A DNA stretch of 64,000 nt from Lanius collurio (GCA_020086605.1 JACBWW010000021.1:3380803-3444802); one strand, 5' to 3'. Counted from the stretch's first letter, positions 1 to 13,237 are shown. Made by a program: numbers and translations. The notes: generated by a model not told the origin, from the letters alone.

Positions 1-3000
1 CCTCCTCTCCTCTTCTGTCCCTGCAAAGAATATCCTGTTGTTTGTGAAAGGTAAGTGCTTTGGGTGGCAGCTGCAATCAACAGTGTGATAGATGGTTAAT
101 ATTAACAGTGGTGGTTTAGTGCATAAGCCAAGTTCTAACTATTTGAAAGTGAAATTGGAGCTGTCTGACCTCACACTGTGCCACTGCTGACCACTGAAGA
201 TTTGCTAAGCCATCGTTGGTAGCGTGTTTGAGAAGCTTTTGGTGGAGGCAGCAGACTAAACCTCAAGATGACCCTATACATCAATTTGCTTCTAGTCCCA
301 GCTTCTATTTTAGCCAAGGTACCAGAGTGAGGAGGGCAGCTTTGGGTGTCACTGTGTCCATGTACCCAGACTCCTGAGAAACCGAGTAAGAATGCAGCTG
401 TGAGCCTTTAAAGCAGCATGCCATGGAAAAATAAAACGCAAAGTGTGTATGTGCACGAGAGGAATGTACCCGGCGTTTTGCACATCCCAGCAGAGGCCTC
501 AGTAAAGACTGGAATTTTAGTTCTCATCTGACGACATTCCACAAAGACAACTTAACATTCCCTTCTTGCTTCCCCCTCCCGGGAGATTAATGTGAAAAAA
601 AAAAATAAAAAATTGGCTGATTATATATTCTGCCTTGGCTATCAAATAACTGTTGGAGTGCCAGCACTCAGATTAGCTGGAGTACTATTGTTTAGTTCCT
701 CATTTGGGTTTTCTGGGATTCGTTAGTATTATCTATTTTCCTCTCCATATATTGTCATTCAAAATCAAGACTAGAAATGTCTCCAGCTACACTGGTATCT
801 CTGCAGGGACTCTTCAAGTTTTCTTTTACTGCACACGGGTTCCAACCCCACATGCCTGTTGGTATGTTATAGGGCAAGAAAGAGGTGAGGCAGTGACTCA
901 CGTAAACTTCTTAACAGCACATTTGAAGTACAAAACCCCCACCTATCCCAGCAGAAACAAAGATCTTGAGCTGCACAACACCTGCTGTACAGTATTCTTA
1001 CGTTTATTCCAGTTTTTTTAGTTCTGAATACAAATACAGAAAGTAGGCCCCTGATCAAGGAATTTGAATGAAACAAATGTTGAGTTTTGGAACTGACATC
1101 AGTGTGAGATCAGGCAAATCAGATTTTGCACACAGTCGTCTGTACACTTCTAGATTATAAACTATATACAAAAAGGTGCAGAAGTCTGTTTCCTCTATAT
1201 AAATGGGCCTGCCAGCATTCATAATTATCCCATTTCAGCCACAGCTCATGGCTAAATAGTCAGTCAGTTAGCTGTATAGCTGAAATCATAAAACAATGAG
1301 TCTAACCACTTCAAATGAGGATGCTTTTTTTCCTCTTCTTCTAATTCTCCTACTAGTCACAGTAGAACTTTTTTATTGGAGTAACTTCTGTTTAACATTG
1401 TTAAAGTGTCATCTTAGAAAGAAAACATAAGTCAGTTGGATTCCCTTCTGTGTATTCTCTTTGCCTTTCAGTTGATAGTCATGTTTTTTAGAATGTCAAT
1501 TTTGGCCCCTACTGTGACACAGCAGAACATAGAAAGAAGCAGAACACAACCCAGCAAGGGGCAAGATGACTTGATGAAAAGTGATCCTTTTCTGCTTCTA
1601 TGATTGTAGACAGCTTCAGCAGCTAGGAAGATTTACAGTATATAGAGAATATCTCATGTCCAACATGGTGTCCTGTAGTACTGTCCCTGGCAGACCTCTG
1701 GCACCTGAACTGTTAGTGGGTTGCTCAGAAGCCACCAATGTATTGTGCATTACTTGACTTCTTTCCTCTCATGTGCCTTTTTCTTGGGTAAATGGGTGAG
1801 AATCTTTCCTCACAACTTCAGTTAGTTCCTAACATAGATTAAGACCTCTGGAGTTGTCCAGAGAGATACACTGCAGAGATCTGAAAGCTAATTAATGTGT
1901 TGGAGGCAGAGCTATTTTTTCCTCTCTGGTTTACACTACTACTTTTGAGCTCAGTCACGAGTTACTAGAGGAGATGAGGACAAGCATCACACCATATACC
2001 CTATACATGACTTACCTGTGTCACTGGACTGTGCTCAGGATGGCAGGGAAAGCTGTCCTGCAGCAGTGCCACACATGGTGGCTGGGAAGGATCTTACAGG
2101 GAGGAAAAGGAGCAAGCAATCCATTGCCTGTGTTCCTGTTTGCTGTGTCAGCCATTTGAGATGGCCAAGCTGCCTCACCACAGGAGAGGCCCATCCTATT
2201 CAAGTTCAGTGTTAAGAAATTGACTCAGTGCTTATGAAAAAGGCATCAGTTATTGCCCAAGACCCCCCAAACCCCTCAATCTCTCAGAATCCTCACCCCA
2301 CCCCATTTCCAACAAAGGCATCACATAGTTAAAAGTGACTGTGAGATCAGCTTTCCTTTTATGCCTGCTCCATCTCTACCATGTTGGCAGCATGAAAGGA
2401 TAGGCAAGTGGAAGCTGTCCCTTAGGAAGATCCTTTACAGAAGGAGAACATTTATTTGCCTTTGCCTGATTGTTCCTTGGACCCTTTTAGAAAAGATGGT
2501 GGCTCTGTGCCAGCGTATCTGCCAGACTGTGCTGTGACACGGGCCCCTGTGGAGCTGTTACGAACACGGTGTGCTCTGGCTCCTTCTGCTTGGAACACCC
2601 TGAACCTTGTCTAGATTTTGCTACATCAATTACTTTAACGTTGCTGACAGCCTAACAGTGTGTAGTTCAAATAGACCAGTATCCACAAACTGTCTCAACT
2701 GATAGTAATGACATTACTTTCATTTCAGTGAGTACAGCATTTTCCTCACCAGCTGGTAGGATTTTGATTGTATTAAAATTCTCAAAACATTACATTACCA
2801 GAAAATTAATTTGAAAAACTATCCCCAAGAGTCTCGTTCGTAGTCTGTTTCTGTGAAAAATAAATGGATGTGTTAGACTCTGCCTTCAGCCATAAGAGAT
2901 TTTCAGGCAAGTGATGTGTAGTCTGTTGGCCACATCTTGCTCTTGACCTTCCAGCCTTCACAGTTGCTCTTGGGCAGTCACTGTCTGGGTGCATGGCCCA

Positions 3001-6000
3001 GCAGGTCTAAAAGGGAAGTAAAATTAAGCAGTATGAAGAGCAGGGCTGTGGTCAGTTCTGTACAGGGAGATGCAAAGACATCTTTTGGGTCACGTTATCT
3101 GGTTGAACCTGTTACGCAGTCTTAGCTTTAGCTAGAGGGACCGTAGTGTTTTTGACTGATGTTAGCTCCCAGTTTCAGGGACTCACTTTAATGGCCAGTG
3201 TTCCAGCAAGAATTTTTTTCTGTTTAGGATCTTTAGGAAATTATAGACTCTGGGGAAGAACAGATTAGAAATTACCATTGCATTTGGCACGCACTGCACT
3301 GTTATCCAGCACCCTAAGTAAAGGATCCCTGTAGCTGAGGATGTGACCAAGGAGCTAAAGCTTTCAGAGAACATGTTACGTCCTCTTCACTCTTTGAATT
3401 TTGTCTCATTCTGCAATAAGAAGTTCAGGATCCTCTGGAAGTTCGGGATCCTCTTCTCTCTCCCATAACCCTCATGTCCTTCTTGAGTGTCAGTCATTCT
3501 GGGGTGTGAGATAGATGTGTTCTGACCTGTTACTTTGTCTTTTGGAGCTGCTGCCAGACTCGATGAAATGTGTCACTTCACCTTCCTTTTAGGTGAAGAT
3601 AGATCTGTGTTTTTGCAGTTTAGTAACGTCTGGGACTGGTAAATACTTAAAATACAGAATTCATACCCCTGGCAAAGTGTGACGGTGAAAAGAAAAGCTT
3701 TCTCATGTGCAGAGCCAGCTCGCCGGCCCTCTGCAGGTCTGCCTTTGCTTGCTCGCAGGCAGCTTGCTCACGCCATCTGCCGGAGCCTCCTGCTGGGAAT
3801 GCTGTGGGGAAGCTTGCCTGCACACAAGGCACATCGGGAAGAAAAGGAAATGTGCCTGAACCGGAGCGACTCGGTGTGTGTCATGGGGACTGTGAGAAAC
3901 CAGCTGGGAACAACCGCCTCCAGGATGTACAACGTGTAAAGGATAATTGAAGGTTTGCTGTGGTTGCATTGATTACCTATCTGGTTGTTCTTAGGACACA
4001 CAAAACTACTGAAGCCAGTTATATTTAGAACAGTGTACATCTGTGCAATGCTGTCTTTTATGGCATATGCTGCTGTGCAGAAAATAGGACTCTGAAGGTG
4101 GTTTAGTCAAAGCTAGATAAAATAATTACAAAGTGGATTAATTTAAAATGGTTTGCTAGTTATGGAAAATGGAGACTAAAGCATTGTTTCAAAAGTAGCA
4201 GGCCACAGGGTAATTTCAGTTATACAAAGGTGTTATTCTGTGCATTTTAGGCAAGAACTTAGTGGCTACTGATAGAGTTTGAGAACTTCTGCAGCTCTCA
4301 TGTCACTTCTTTGGAAACTCACCATACCATTACATTAGTCTTTTTTTCTTACAAATAAAAACAAAATGAAAAGTTCATTTGCAAGGCAGCTTCCTATCTG
4401 TCACTCTCTCCTGCAAAGATTGCTTTGTGTTACCTAAGCTAAATATCACAATATACTTTCTTTGAATAACATACTCCACAATGGGAGAAGGCAGCCTGCA
4501 CCAAAAATGGCTCATTTGTGTTTTTGTCAAAATTTACATAAAATACATATTTTCCCTTATAGGAGCAAAGTTTGTGATGCAGAATGTCATTAAATTCATG
4601 CCTCTGCTCACATATGCCTTGGACAATACCTTACTGACGAGTGGCATTTCCAGCTAGTTCATGAGAGTTTCATTTTGGTTACAGCTGGGTTGGAAGGTAT
4701 TGGTTTCTTTTCAAGTGTCAGGAGCATCAAGCAACATCTCCAGTCAGTACCACTGTTCTTGTTCCTGCTGGGGGGGAGATACAGGTGTTAACCCCTCCTG
4801 AGATTTGTCTCCTTGTTAGGTCACCAGCCTTGGCTCTTAAGTTACATGGTTAGAAAAGATTAGATGGCCTACACCCAAAACTGAACACTGAATACAAGCA
4901 CTGCTTTTTCTGACATGGCTTGACCTTCTCATAATTGCTGCCATCTGGAGAGTGGTATCAGCCTGCTCCCATCTGCTGTCATTGATTCTTCAAGTGGCAG
5001 TTTGGCTTGTGAATGGAAGGAGTATGTGACTTTATTGCCTATCAGCTAATGCTGGAAAAGTGAAACATAAATACCTGCTCGGTTCTCAGGTTTAAACACC
5101 TATAGACTTAAAATTTGGATCTTTTTACTCAAAGCTGAATTTTCAGAAACCCTTTACCATATCACTTTCATGATTATCTGTGACACAGCACTGTCACCTT
5201 TGGCAACCAGTAAGTCTCTAATAGGAATAAAGCCTGTAGTAGTCCATAGCAGCAAGCAGGCTTACTCAAGGGAATTAGGAATTAGCCTTTAGTAATACCC
5301 TGAGTGGACGTTTGTACATCCTTTACCAGAGCTAAAAGAACCTCTACATGCTAAAGCCTATGGGGAATACTTTGATTTTAGACTGAACTTTATCTTGCTA
5401 TGTCTAACTAACACACACTCCAAGGATGTGGTGCTTGCTTCAAGTCTGACAAGGTAGGACTTTGCATTTTTCTATGTTAAGGAAACCAGTAAGATAAATG
5501 GGTGCAGGTGAGAAAATAAATGTGATTATCTTTTCTACCCCTGTTCTAGTGGCTGTTTGCTTGGGGCAAAGATCTTTTGCAAAGCAGAAAGCTAAAAAAG
5601 GCTCATTCTTCCTTCCGGGAGATGAAAGATGCCTGTGGTTTTCTCCCAAGAGGTGGTTATCTCTTCCAGTGTGTCTTCTGATACTCCTTCATCCTAAGGA
5701 GTTTAAATCTGAGCACCTTTTTAAAGACAATAATATTTTTGTATATCAAGACATTCTCTATCTTGTATTAGAAGAGATGGATGTGTTTTCTTCAAAACGA
5801 ATAATGAAAGTCAATTTTTAGCCATCTGACAGATGTTTGAGGAGAAAGTACAGAGGTGCATGTATGTTTTGCTATGTAGTTGCTAAATGCTTTATTGAAG
5901 TTCAGGGGTTTTAGTACTCATTATACTTATAGGACAAAACATTGCTGATACACATAACAGTAGAAGAAACAGATGATGAATGAAAAATGCCTGATGCTGT

Positions 6001-9000
6001 AAGCATGATGCAAGGCAATGGTTCCAAATTAACTGATTTTAACTGGTGTTATTTTTGGTTCCCTGTATGATTTTCTTTTCAGTGCTCTTTGATCTGAAGC
6101 AAAGGGATAGAGCTCTAAACATTTGCAGTTCACCTTACTTTACCAACCACACTGGAATCTGTAATGGTCACAGTTACTTTGAGATGAACACATAACAGAA
6201 AATCAAATTAGATCAATACAGTGGCTTTCTTCGTATCTGAATTGATTGTGGCTGCTGAAATGGAGCTTGGCAGTGGACTTTGTCATCAGTTGGGCCTTGA
6301 GTGGCTGAGGTGAGAAATTACCTTCCCCTGACTGTGCCTGGGGTGAGAGCTTGGGAGTTTTGCAGGGACTCACAGCAGCACAACAGCTGGGAGGCACTAG
6401 TGAATGTGGATGTAGCAACTCAAAAGAGAGCTCAATGGCAGCAGTAAAACCTCAGTCTTATGGTCATCTGCTGTAGTTTGTGAGGACTCACTCTTTTGCT
6501 GGGTAATCATGGACCATGTGTGTCATAAATCTAAACTACAGCTCAGACATTCTCTTTGCAGCCCTAGCCACCAGTTTTAGGGGTGTCAATGGGAAATTCT
6601 TCAAAGCACCTTTCTACTTGAAATTTCTTGTTAATTTTGCTGCAGAAATCTTGCTTGGTGTACAGTTTTCTGCTAGTAACACCAAGTTGAATGATACCAA
6701 CATGTGCCTTCTTTCACTGGACCACATAAGTTTGGAAATTAAATGCTCAAAAGTTAAGTTGTGGGCAAACATAGTTCTTCCAAGAATCCATCTTGCAAGG
6801 ACACCTTGGATAAAATTTGGGTTTAGCTAAGCAAGAGTAATGCATTATCAAGGAAAGTATCTGCAAATGGAGTCAATCAGGGATATAGTCATCAGGAGTA
6901 ATTGCATAAGTATGTGTTCAAAGATACAAATGCTTGCTTTCAGTCTTGTCTCCATTCACGCCAGTTGTCAGACTTGCTTGAAACTACTTGCCATCACAAC
7001 TAGTTTAAAACCTTTTGCATCAAGCTGAGGCCAAGTTTTCGTCAGTGGTTCAAGTTGTCATATGACCATGTTTCTTCCTTGTTCAGTTTGGAAAATTTTT
7101 TCATTCACAGTTACAGCTAGAGGTGTCCTGAAAAAATAGGTCTTCAGTGTTCGCTGAGTTCTGTTTCATCTGCATATTCCCTCCAAAAACAAATGTCAAA
7201 AATCTGATTCAAACGTGTATGCTGAGAATTAGTTGGCTGAGGCGAAACAATATAACAAGAGTTTTCTAATTTAACACTAGGCTCTAAACCTACAGATCCT
7301 GGAAAAGCCTAGTTCACATCAACTTCATTAAAAGTGGAATTCAGCTTACTGCTGAGGGCTGGCATAAAGCCAACCTATGCTTAACTCTTCCCAAAGTCCT
7401 AAAATATGCACTGCTTTTGCTTCTGAACTATGGTAAATTTTATGTGGAGAATTTAACACCTGTAAGGACTGGGCCCCAAAAACTGCAGTAATTGCTAAGG
7501 GGAAAAAGATCTGAAATATTCTATTGCACAGAGGAAGCCCTGCCAAAACATGGTTTATTTCTGTATAATTCCCCCAGCTCCGCTCTTTCAGTTGGTATTT
7601 TGACGAAAATTCAGACTGGAGACCCTGGAATACATTTTAATTAAGGAAGGTGAAGGAGCGAAGTCTGCAAAAATGACTGTGAACAGCCGGGACTGAGATG
7701 GCAGCATGGGTAGTTCCTAAAGTTGTGCAGACTCGTAATCACATTTTTTAGAGAAGCATGATGTATGCACCAGAAAGGGGCTTCCTGTGAGGAAGAAAAT
7801 GCCTCCAGCTCTACCTTAGTCCTTGGGCACAGATGGGCACACACCATTACTCTTACTGGTCGGACAAGTCATGGTTCTGTGGTGCTCAGGAGGAAACAAA
7901 CCCCAAACCCCAAACCCTTGTGGTGTGGTGAGCTGTGGTTGTGGTGCTCGGGAGCTGATGCAGGGCAGCAGTGGGCTGGAGCAGGGCAGTGAAGCAATCA
8001 CCAGCTGCGCTCTTCGTGGGCAGGGAAGCACAGTGGGTTTGCTGTTCCTTCTCAGAGCTGCTGCAGCTCAGAGCTTCCTGTTGTTTGCAGTCAGAATGGA
8101 TTATTGCTCTGCCAGCCAAAGGAAGGCTGCCCGCTGCCTGTGAGACATCTTTGTGGTGGTGTGCAGGATGCCTCTTCTGGAAGCTCTCCAGGCTGCTTTG
8201 CTCAGACAAAAAGTTGACTGCCTAAATGTGAAGTGGTAGACTCAAAGAGTTTCATAAGTCAAACAATATTGTTAAAAAACCTGTTTAAAGAGATTTTCCT
8301 TTCTGAAGGCACCTTAAACTCAGTGTTGCAGCAGTAATCGTGTTAAACATTCATGTAGCTGAAGTTAAGATTGTCTGTTCCAGCTAATTCACATTTTACA
8401 CTCTTGAGTTTTTCCCCTCTTAGTGAGTAAACATACAGTCTTAGCTGACTGCAGAAAGATTAGTTTACTTGACTGGGCTTAATTTTTGACATAGACTAAT
8501 CTTGGTGTGATCCTATTACTGCAAGGTCAGCTGGGATTGTAGTGCTTGATTGTCTTGCTTTGCTCATTTGATTCCAGCATTCATGGTTTGGAACAGTTTT
8601 TGCCTTTATTGGTATCTCTGCAACTTTGTAGTCAGGAGAGAGGTGGCTGATTCACATGATTCTGACTTAGAAAAGATTAGGATATTGTCTGTGAAGGAGG
8701 GAAAAGGGAAGTCCTTGTCCCATCGTGTATCCATCTCCTCATCAGTGTTACTTTTTGAAATTTAAGCCACCGATCTCTGAAGATCTGTGGTGGCAGGAGT
8801 TGATTAGCTGGAAGGTATTGCTAAGATAATTATTCCTAGCAGAAATGGAGAGCCGGCCACTGATGGAGCTGGTAAAGGTGGGAGTCTTAAAATTCCTGGA
8901 CTAAGATCTGGGTAATGGGTCTGTCACAGGTAACTTCTCTTTGCCTCTCACAGTCAGGGGGGCACGGCAGGCTGGTGGCTCTCCGGTATCAGTGTTGCTG

Positions 9001-9585
9001 GTAGAGCACTGATCTGTAGCTGCCCAGAAGCTTTTTGTTTCCAATGGTTAACTTGGCACATGAACTGAGCATGAACTGCAGCTGATGTCATGACCAACAG
9101 ATAAAGAGGGATGAGGTGCTCCTGACAGCCTGTGAGTGAGAGTATGTGGTGGTGACTTTCTCTGGCATGAGCACTCCAGCAACTCCTGTTGGCAATCACC
9201 AGGAAATCAGTGAAAACCTTAAGGGGCTGCCCCCTTCTTCTACAGAGTTTGGCAGCAAAAAGCACAGTTGCTTTTTAACCTAGTGGTAGGCAAATGGGAG
9301 TGATGGATCTTTCTCCTAATTGTCGTTTTCACATCTCCTCCACTTTAATTAGGTTTCACTGCTTTAATGTACTTTTCTTAACAAGCGCTGGTCAACCTGA
9401 GGTGAAACGCTACAATCAGAAAACATGCAGCATCATGACAAAACTCAGTGGTGTGGGAGTCCAGAACACTGAGAATATTTCCCTTCCTTATTTAAGACAA
9501 AATACCCCCCTGCACAACTCCAGTTTTGACCTTCTCCCATGGAGAAAGTTGCCTAGGTTGTGGAAGCAACTAGAAACTACAGAAG
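1..9585. other. Upstream non-coding DNA, no supported gene
   Basis: This is AT-rich, unique-looking DNA. I see no exon that I can tie to a known protein, no RNA gene and no clear LINE or LTR. Two short stretches are richer in GC and hold several overlapping open frames (about 3670-3950 and 7780-8220), but the frames compete with each other and none looks like a known family. The first 51 bases end in a good splice-donor context (AAAG followed by GTAAGT at 52), so a small exon at the very edge cannot be excluded. Confidence 0.6.
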
Positions 9586-10082
9586 TGTGAATTAGATAAT
9601 AAGATATTATGTAGATGGTTATAGTATGAAAATCTTAGTTTTTAGGGTTTTTAGTATAGTAAGTAGATAAAGGAGTAAACACTAAGATGGAGGATAGTTG
9701 TCTTTTTCTGTCTCACTCTTTCTTCTTCTACAGCTCCATATTCTGGGGCAAAACTAAAAGAAGATGATTGGAGAAAAAATACCCCAGTTCCTGTCCATGT
9801 GACTAAGCAAATTGGTAGCTATTCGTAGGTAAAAGAAAATATGTTCCATTTCCATTTGTTATTGGTCAGTTTAACTATAAAAAGGCCCTGACATCTAGAT
9901 AAAGTAGCAACTGCTGCCTTCTCTCGCTGGCGTATGCCTGGTTCACACCAGTGCTTTGTACTTTTGCTGATAAGATTTAATAAACAACGACCTGAAGACG
10001 GTAAAAGTGAGAAGCTTTATTCATCATTAATTCCTTCCAAGGATTTTAAAACCTCTCTCGCCCATCCGGGGAGGACCTCACA
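9586..10082 (+). mobile_element. 5' LTR of a degenerate endogenous retrovirus
   Basis: About 500 bp with the layout of a retroviral LTR. It starts near a TGTGAATTAG at 9586, has an inverted CCAAT box (ATTGG, 9861-9865), a TATA box (TATAAAAA, 9876-9883) and a poly(A) signal (AATAAA, 9979-9984) about 100 bases downstream, and could end in CTCACA at 10082. A primer-binding-site-like TGGTGCCCC follows at 10085, then a leader and gag-like frames in the same direction. The 5' boundary is approximate. I found no second copy of this LTR in the window, so only the 5' end of the provirus seems to remain. ERV identity is inferred from this order of signals. Confidence 0.55.
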
Positions 10083-10880
10083 TCTGGTGCCCCACATTAC
10101 AGTGTTACTCACTGAGTCACAGTGCTCCAGGAGATAACTGGACTTTGGCCATCAGCCAAGGACCCGGAGGCCACAGGCAGAAACCAGAGGGGCCATCGCA
10201 GGATCGGCTTCGAAACTCCCGAATTCCCAGGGACGGTGCACAGATCCCAGGAACCCCATTGTCCCGCTGGCCGGGAGACGGGACCAGGGCTCCAAGAGCC
10301 GAAACAACTGCTAATGTCTGGTGAGTTGTCCAAAGCCAGAACAAACCACAATTATACATAATGAGAGGATCCCTCTCAAAAACCGAGGCAGAAGTAATTA
10401 CTGCCCTCGAAGCCATGTGTCGTACTCATCCAGTACCTACTACCTGAAAGCAAATAATAGAATTGTTGTCTTGGGTGAGAGCAGAATTCCCAGATGCTGT
10501 GACGGCAGATTACTGTCACCCACCGTTCTGGGAAAATGTTAATAATGTTCTGTACAGTATGGCGACCTCGGGGAAAGGAGTATCTTTTACCTTGCTAACA
10601 CCTGCGCGGGTAATTTGTGTGGTGTTGGAGAAAAGTATCCTATCTCTTCTTCAGGAGGAGATGCCTCTGCAAACTCTTCTCAAAAGCCCCAAGCTGTTTC
10701 CTTGAAAGCCGAGACACATAAACCCCTGCCGCGGAGGCTTCCCAAATGCCTGTGCAGGTGCCAGAGGGTCTTAAAACCCCACGCGCAGCCCCTGCAATGC
10801 CAGCAAAGGGCACAGAACCTGATATCCGCGTTGAAGTCTCTGCGAATCTCGGCGAAGGGCAATATTCCTTCCCGCAAGCT
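10083..10880 (+). pseudogene. ERV leader and broken gag-like remnant
   Basis: Downstream of the LTR is a leader of about 230 bases and then decayed frames that resemble the start of a retroviral gag. A short frame opens at ATG 10315 and runs straight into a good splice donor (CTG followed by GTGAGT, 10321). A second frame opens at ATG 10361, stops at TGA 10445-10447, continues in the same frame to TGA 10703-10705, and a proline/alanine-rich stretch then continues in another frame from 10746. At least two stops and one frame change are present, so it cannot make a complete protein. No protease, polymerase or envelope part is visible. The right edge merges into the CpG island and is uncertain. 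Confidence 0.45.
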
Positions 10881-11870
10881 TCCCGAACCGCGGTGGCGGG
10901 AGGCGCGGCAGCACCGAAATGGAAAAAGGGTTGGATCCCGGACCCGAAGTTAAAACTTCTCATTGGTCATGGGCATGAGGATGACGGATTGATTCTGTAG
11001 CCGCTTCCGTCCGCGGCTGCCAAAGCGGGGAGGAAAGGGGGCGAATTTCCACTCACTACCCTCGCTCCCGCCCCGAAAAGCGGAGCGTACCTCCGTGGTT
11101 TCCCGCCCGCTGTCGCCTCCCGCATCCCTTGAAACTCCCCAGCCTCTGTGGGGCTTCCGGCGCGCGCAGGCGGAGCCGGTCCCGGCGCGAGCGGCCGCTC
11201 CTCCGGTATCCCCCGGGAAAGCGGTGCCGCGCTCCCCTCCGCCTTTGAATCTCGCGGCGCGGCCCCCGGCGGCGCTTGCTTGTGACGTCAGCGCTCGGGC
11301 AGGCGCAGAAACGGTCCCAGCTCCATTCCGGGTTTAGAACAATTTGCGGCTGCGCCACGAGGCGTGTGACAGACAGACAGACACACACCCACCCTGTCTT
11401 CGGGTGACGCGGTTGGTGCGGCAGCGGCGGCCGCTGCAGGGCACAGCCGTGTTTCACCGCTCGCCGTCTCGGCCGCTTCCCCTGATTGCGGCCGGGACAG
11501 CGCGGGCCACTCGCACCCTCGCCTCTGGCCCTGGCCACGGCCTAGGCCGCGACCCCGAGCCTACAGACGGCACCGGTGCCGGTGGCTCAGGCCCCAGGCC
11601 AGCCGCGCCCCCATTCCCCGAACCCGATGAGCCTCGGCCGCTGCTCACCCTCACCCCCCGGCCCGGGTGCCCCTCGCTGGAAAAAGTCCTGATGTGTTCT
11701 GGTGTGAAGCAGTCCAGGAAAAAAAAGGGGAGTCTAAAATTCCGTGAGAACAAAATTCAACTCTTCAGAGAAAAGGAGCCGAAGAAAACAGTTGAAAAGC
11801 AAACCGGGTGCTTCCCCCTGCAGCCGCAGCGCCGAGCCAAGCCGTCTGCCCTGCTATCTCTGTGCCCTTG
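10830..11870. promoter_or_regulatory. Unmethylated-type CpG island, likely promoter
   Basis: About 1 kb of very GC-rich, CpG-dense DNA stands out sharply from its AT-rich surroundings. It contains a BssHII-type GCGCGC (11161), two NotI sites (11191-11198 and 11427-11434), many GC boxes and a perfect CRE. CpG density this high in a vertebrate genome usually means a germline-unmethylated promoter. Open frames occur on both strands (for example 11344-11871 + and 11056-11538 -), but they are arginine/proline-rich frames of the kind GC-rich DNA gives by chance, and I recognise none. A usable minus-strand donor (GGAG followed by GTACGC) lies at about 11090. It could be a distal TRPM1 promoter, a promoter for an unannotated minus-strand or long non-coding transcript, or both. 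Confidence 0.7.
11283..11290. promoter_or_regulatory. Consensus CRE (TGACGTCA)
   Basis: A perfect palindromic cAMP-response element sits in the middle of the CpG island. CREB/ATF factors bind this site, and full CREs in CpG islands are typically close to transcription starts, so it supports reading the island as an active promoter. It gives no direction of transcription. Confidence 0.6.
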
Positions 11871-13237
11871 AGGGTTTTTTCCTCTCTTTTCACTCAGGCT
11901 GTAGTTTAAAAGCATAGAAAAGCATAAAACTAATTTCTGGGCATGGGGCATCAATAGGGTATACACATCATAGAGTCATCTCAAGACACCTGCTCACACC
12001 CAGGAGGTGCCCAGCGTCTTTCCAGTCTGCCCAGCTCAATAGACTCTTGGTGCTCCCCTCTGGCTCCAGGTTGTGGTTCCAATAACAGAGTTAGCATTCC
12101 ATTTTTATTACAGAGCAAAAGTAACTGTATGGATGTACAGGCAATTTCAGGCTGTTTTAGACATAGGAAAAATTATTCCAAACAGTATTTAACAGAAAAT
12201 ATTTTAAGGCATTTTACTTGGGACATGTGATTGTTTGACTACAAACAGAGTGCTTGGAAAATAATGAAAACATAGGGAAAATGAAGAAAAAATCTTGACC
12301 TGATTATTCAGACAAACTGATCGTAATGGTCATCCAAGATGAACACTGTCAGTACTTTCTATCGTTTGTCAGTCAAGGCTAGCAGGTGTTTTACTTTAGG
12401 ACAAGAAAGTGCTTTGTCACATAGCCAAGTTTGACTCCAGTGGGAAGTCCTTTCTCAGGGCTGATGATGCATAGAAAATGGAAAAAGATTCAGCAAAGCT
12501 GGTTTATAAAATAATCACATAAAAAGCGGTGTAATCCTTTCTGTTATCTAATTTATTTTGTTACTATGACTATGAGGACTGCGAAGAGTTACAAAGTGAG
12601 AGTTAAAAGGTTGCAAAGTGTCTAAAAGGAAAGTCACTTCCAAGTGTGCTGAGGCTGAACAACATTGTAATTAAACTGTTGTCATTATGCCTAAAGTTCC
12701 TTAAACGTAAAATTATGCTGGATTTGTGTTATTATTCTGGGTAACATTTATAGAGAAAAAAAAGAAAAAGAGAGCACAAGCAGAAAATTATATTGATGTG
12801 TGAAGTATAGATCTGTTATTCTTTCCATGGAAAGTGTTGTCTAATGACTTCCTGACACCTGGTGCATATCCACTGCTACCAGTCCATAAGCAATTAAGGG
12901 ATGAGGAAATGTGCAGCCCGGACAAGCTGGGAGATGTGACTGGTTTTCTCTTGGAAATCAGCCCTGCCATCAGACTGGGGGCAGAGGGGAGGAAACCGGA
13001 ACCCAACTGAAAGGCAGCAAAGGTGTTTGTCACACCTGGAGGTTCATGCTTTGTATGTCACACAGATCTCAGCCGCTCCCTTGTTTGTTAGAGCGTGCTT
13101 CTTTGCTTCCCAAGTGTGCTGAAGTGTTGTAAGGTGTTTGAATCCTGGTAGTGTGCCCCAGGCAAACCAGCTTTAGTCATTGCTATTGGAGCCCTCAGAG
13201 TGAGACCAGGCTGCAGTTACCCTAACAAGCTTCACCT
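11871..13237. other. Non-coding stretch, nothing recognised
   Basis: AT-rich DNA between the CpG island and the satellite. No exon, RNA gene or classified repeat is visible to me. Open frames are short and lack family resemblance. Confidence 0.5.

Noticed and set aside
3670..3970. Cluster of overlapping 80-90 codon frames on both strands
   Set aside because: Several frames on both strands are open at once, without a recognisable protein or paired splice sites. It is moderately GC-rich non-coding DNA on present evidence.
11056..11871. Long open frames in the CpG island on both strands (160 and 175 codons)
   Set aside because: Stop codons are rare in GC-rich DNA. The peptides are Arg/Pro/Ala-rich, overlap each other on both strands and match no family I know. 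I also looked for a KLF13-type first exon, expected as the upstream neighbour, and did not find one.
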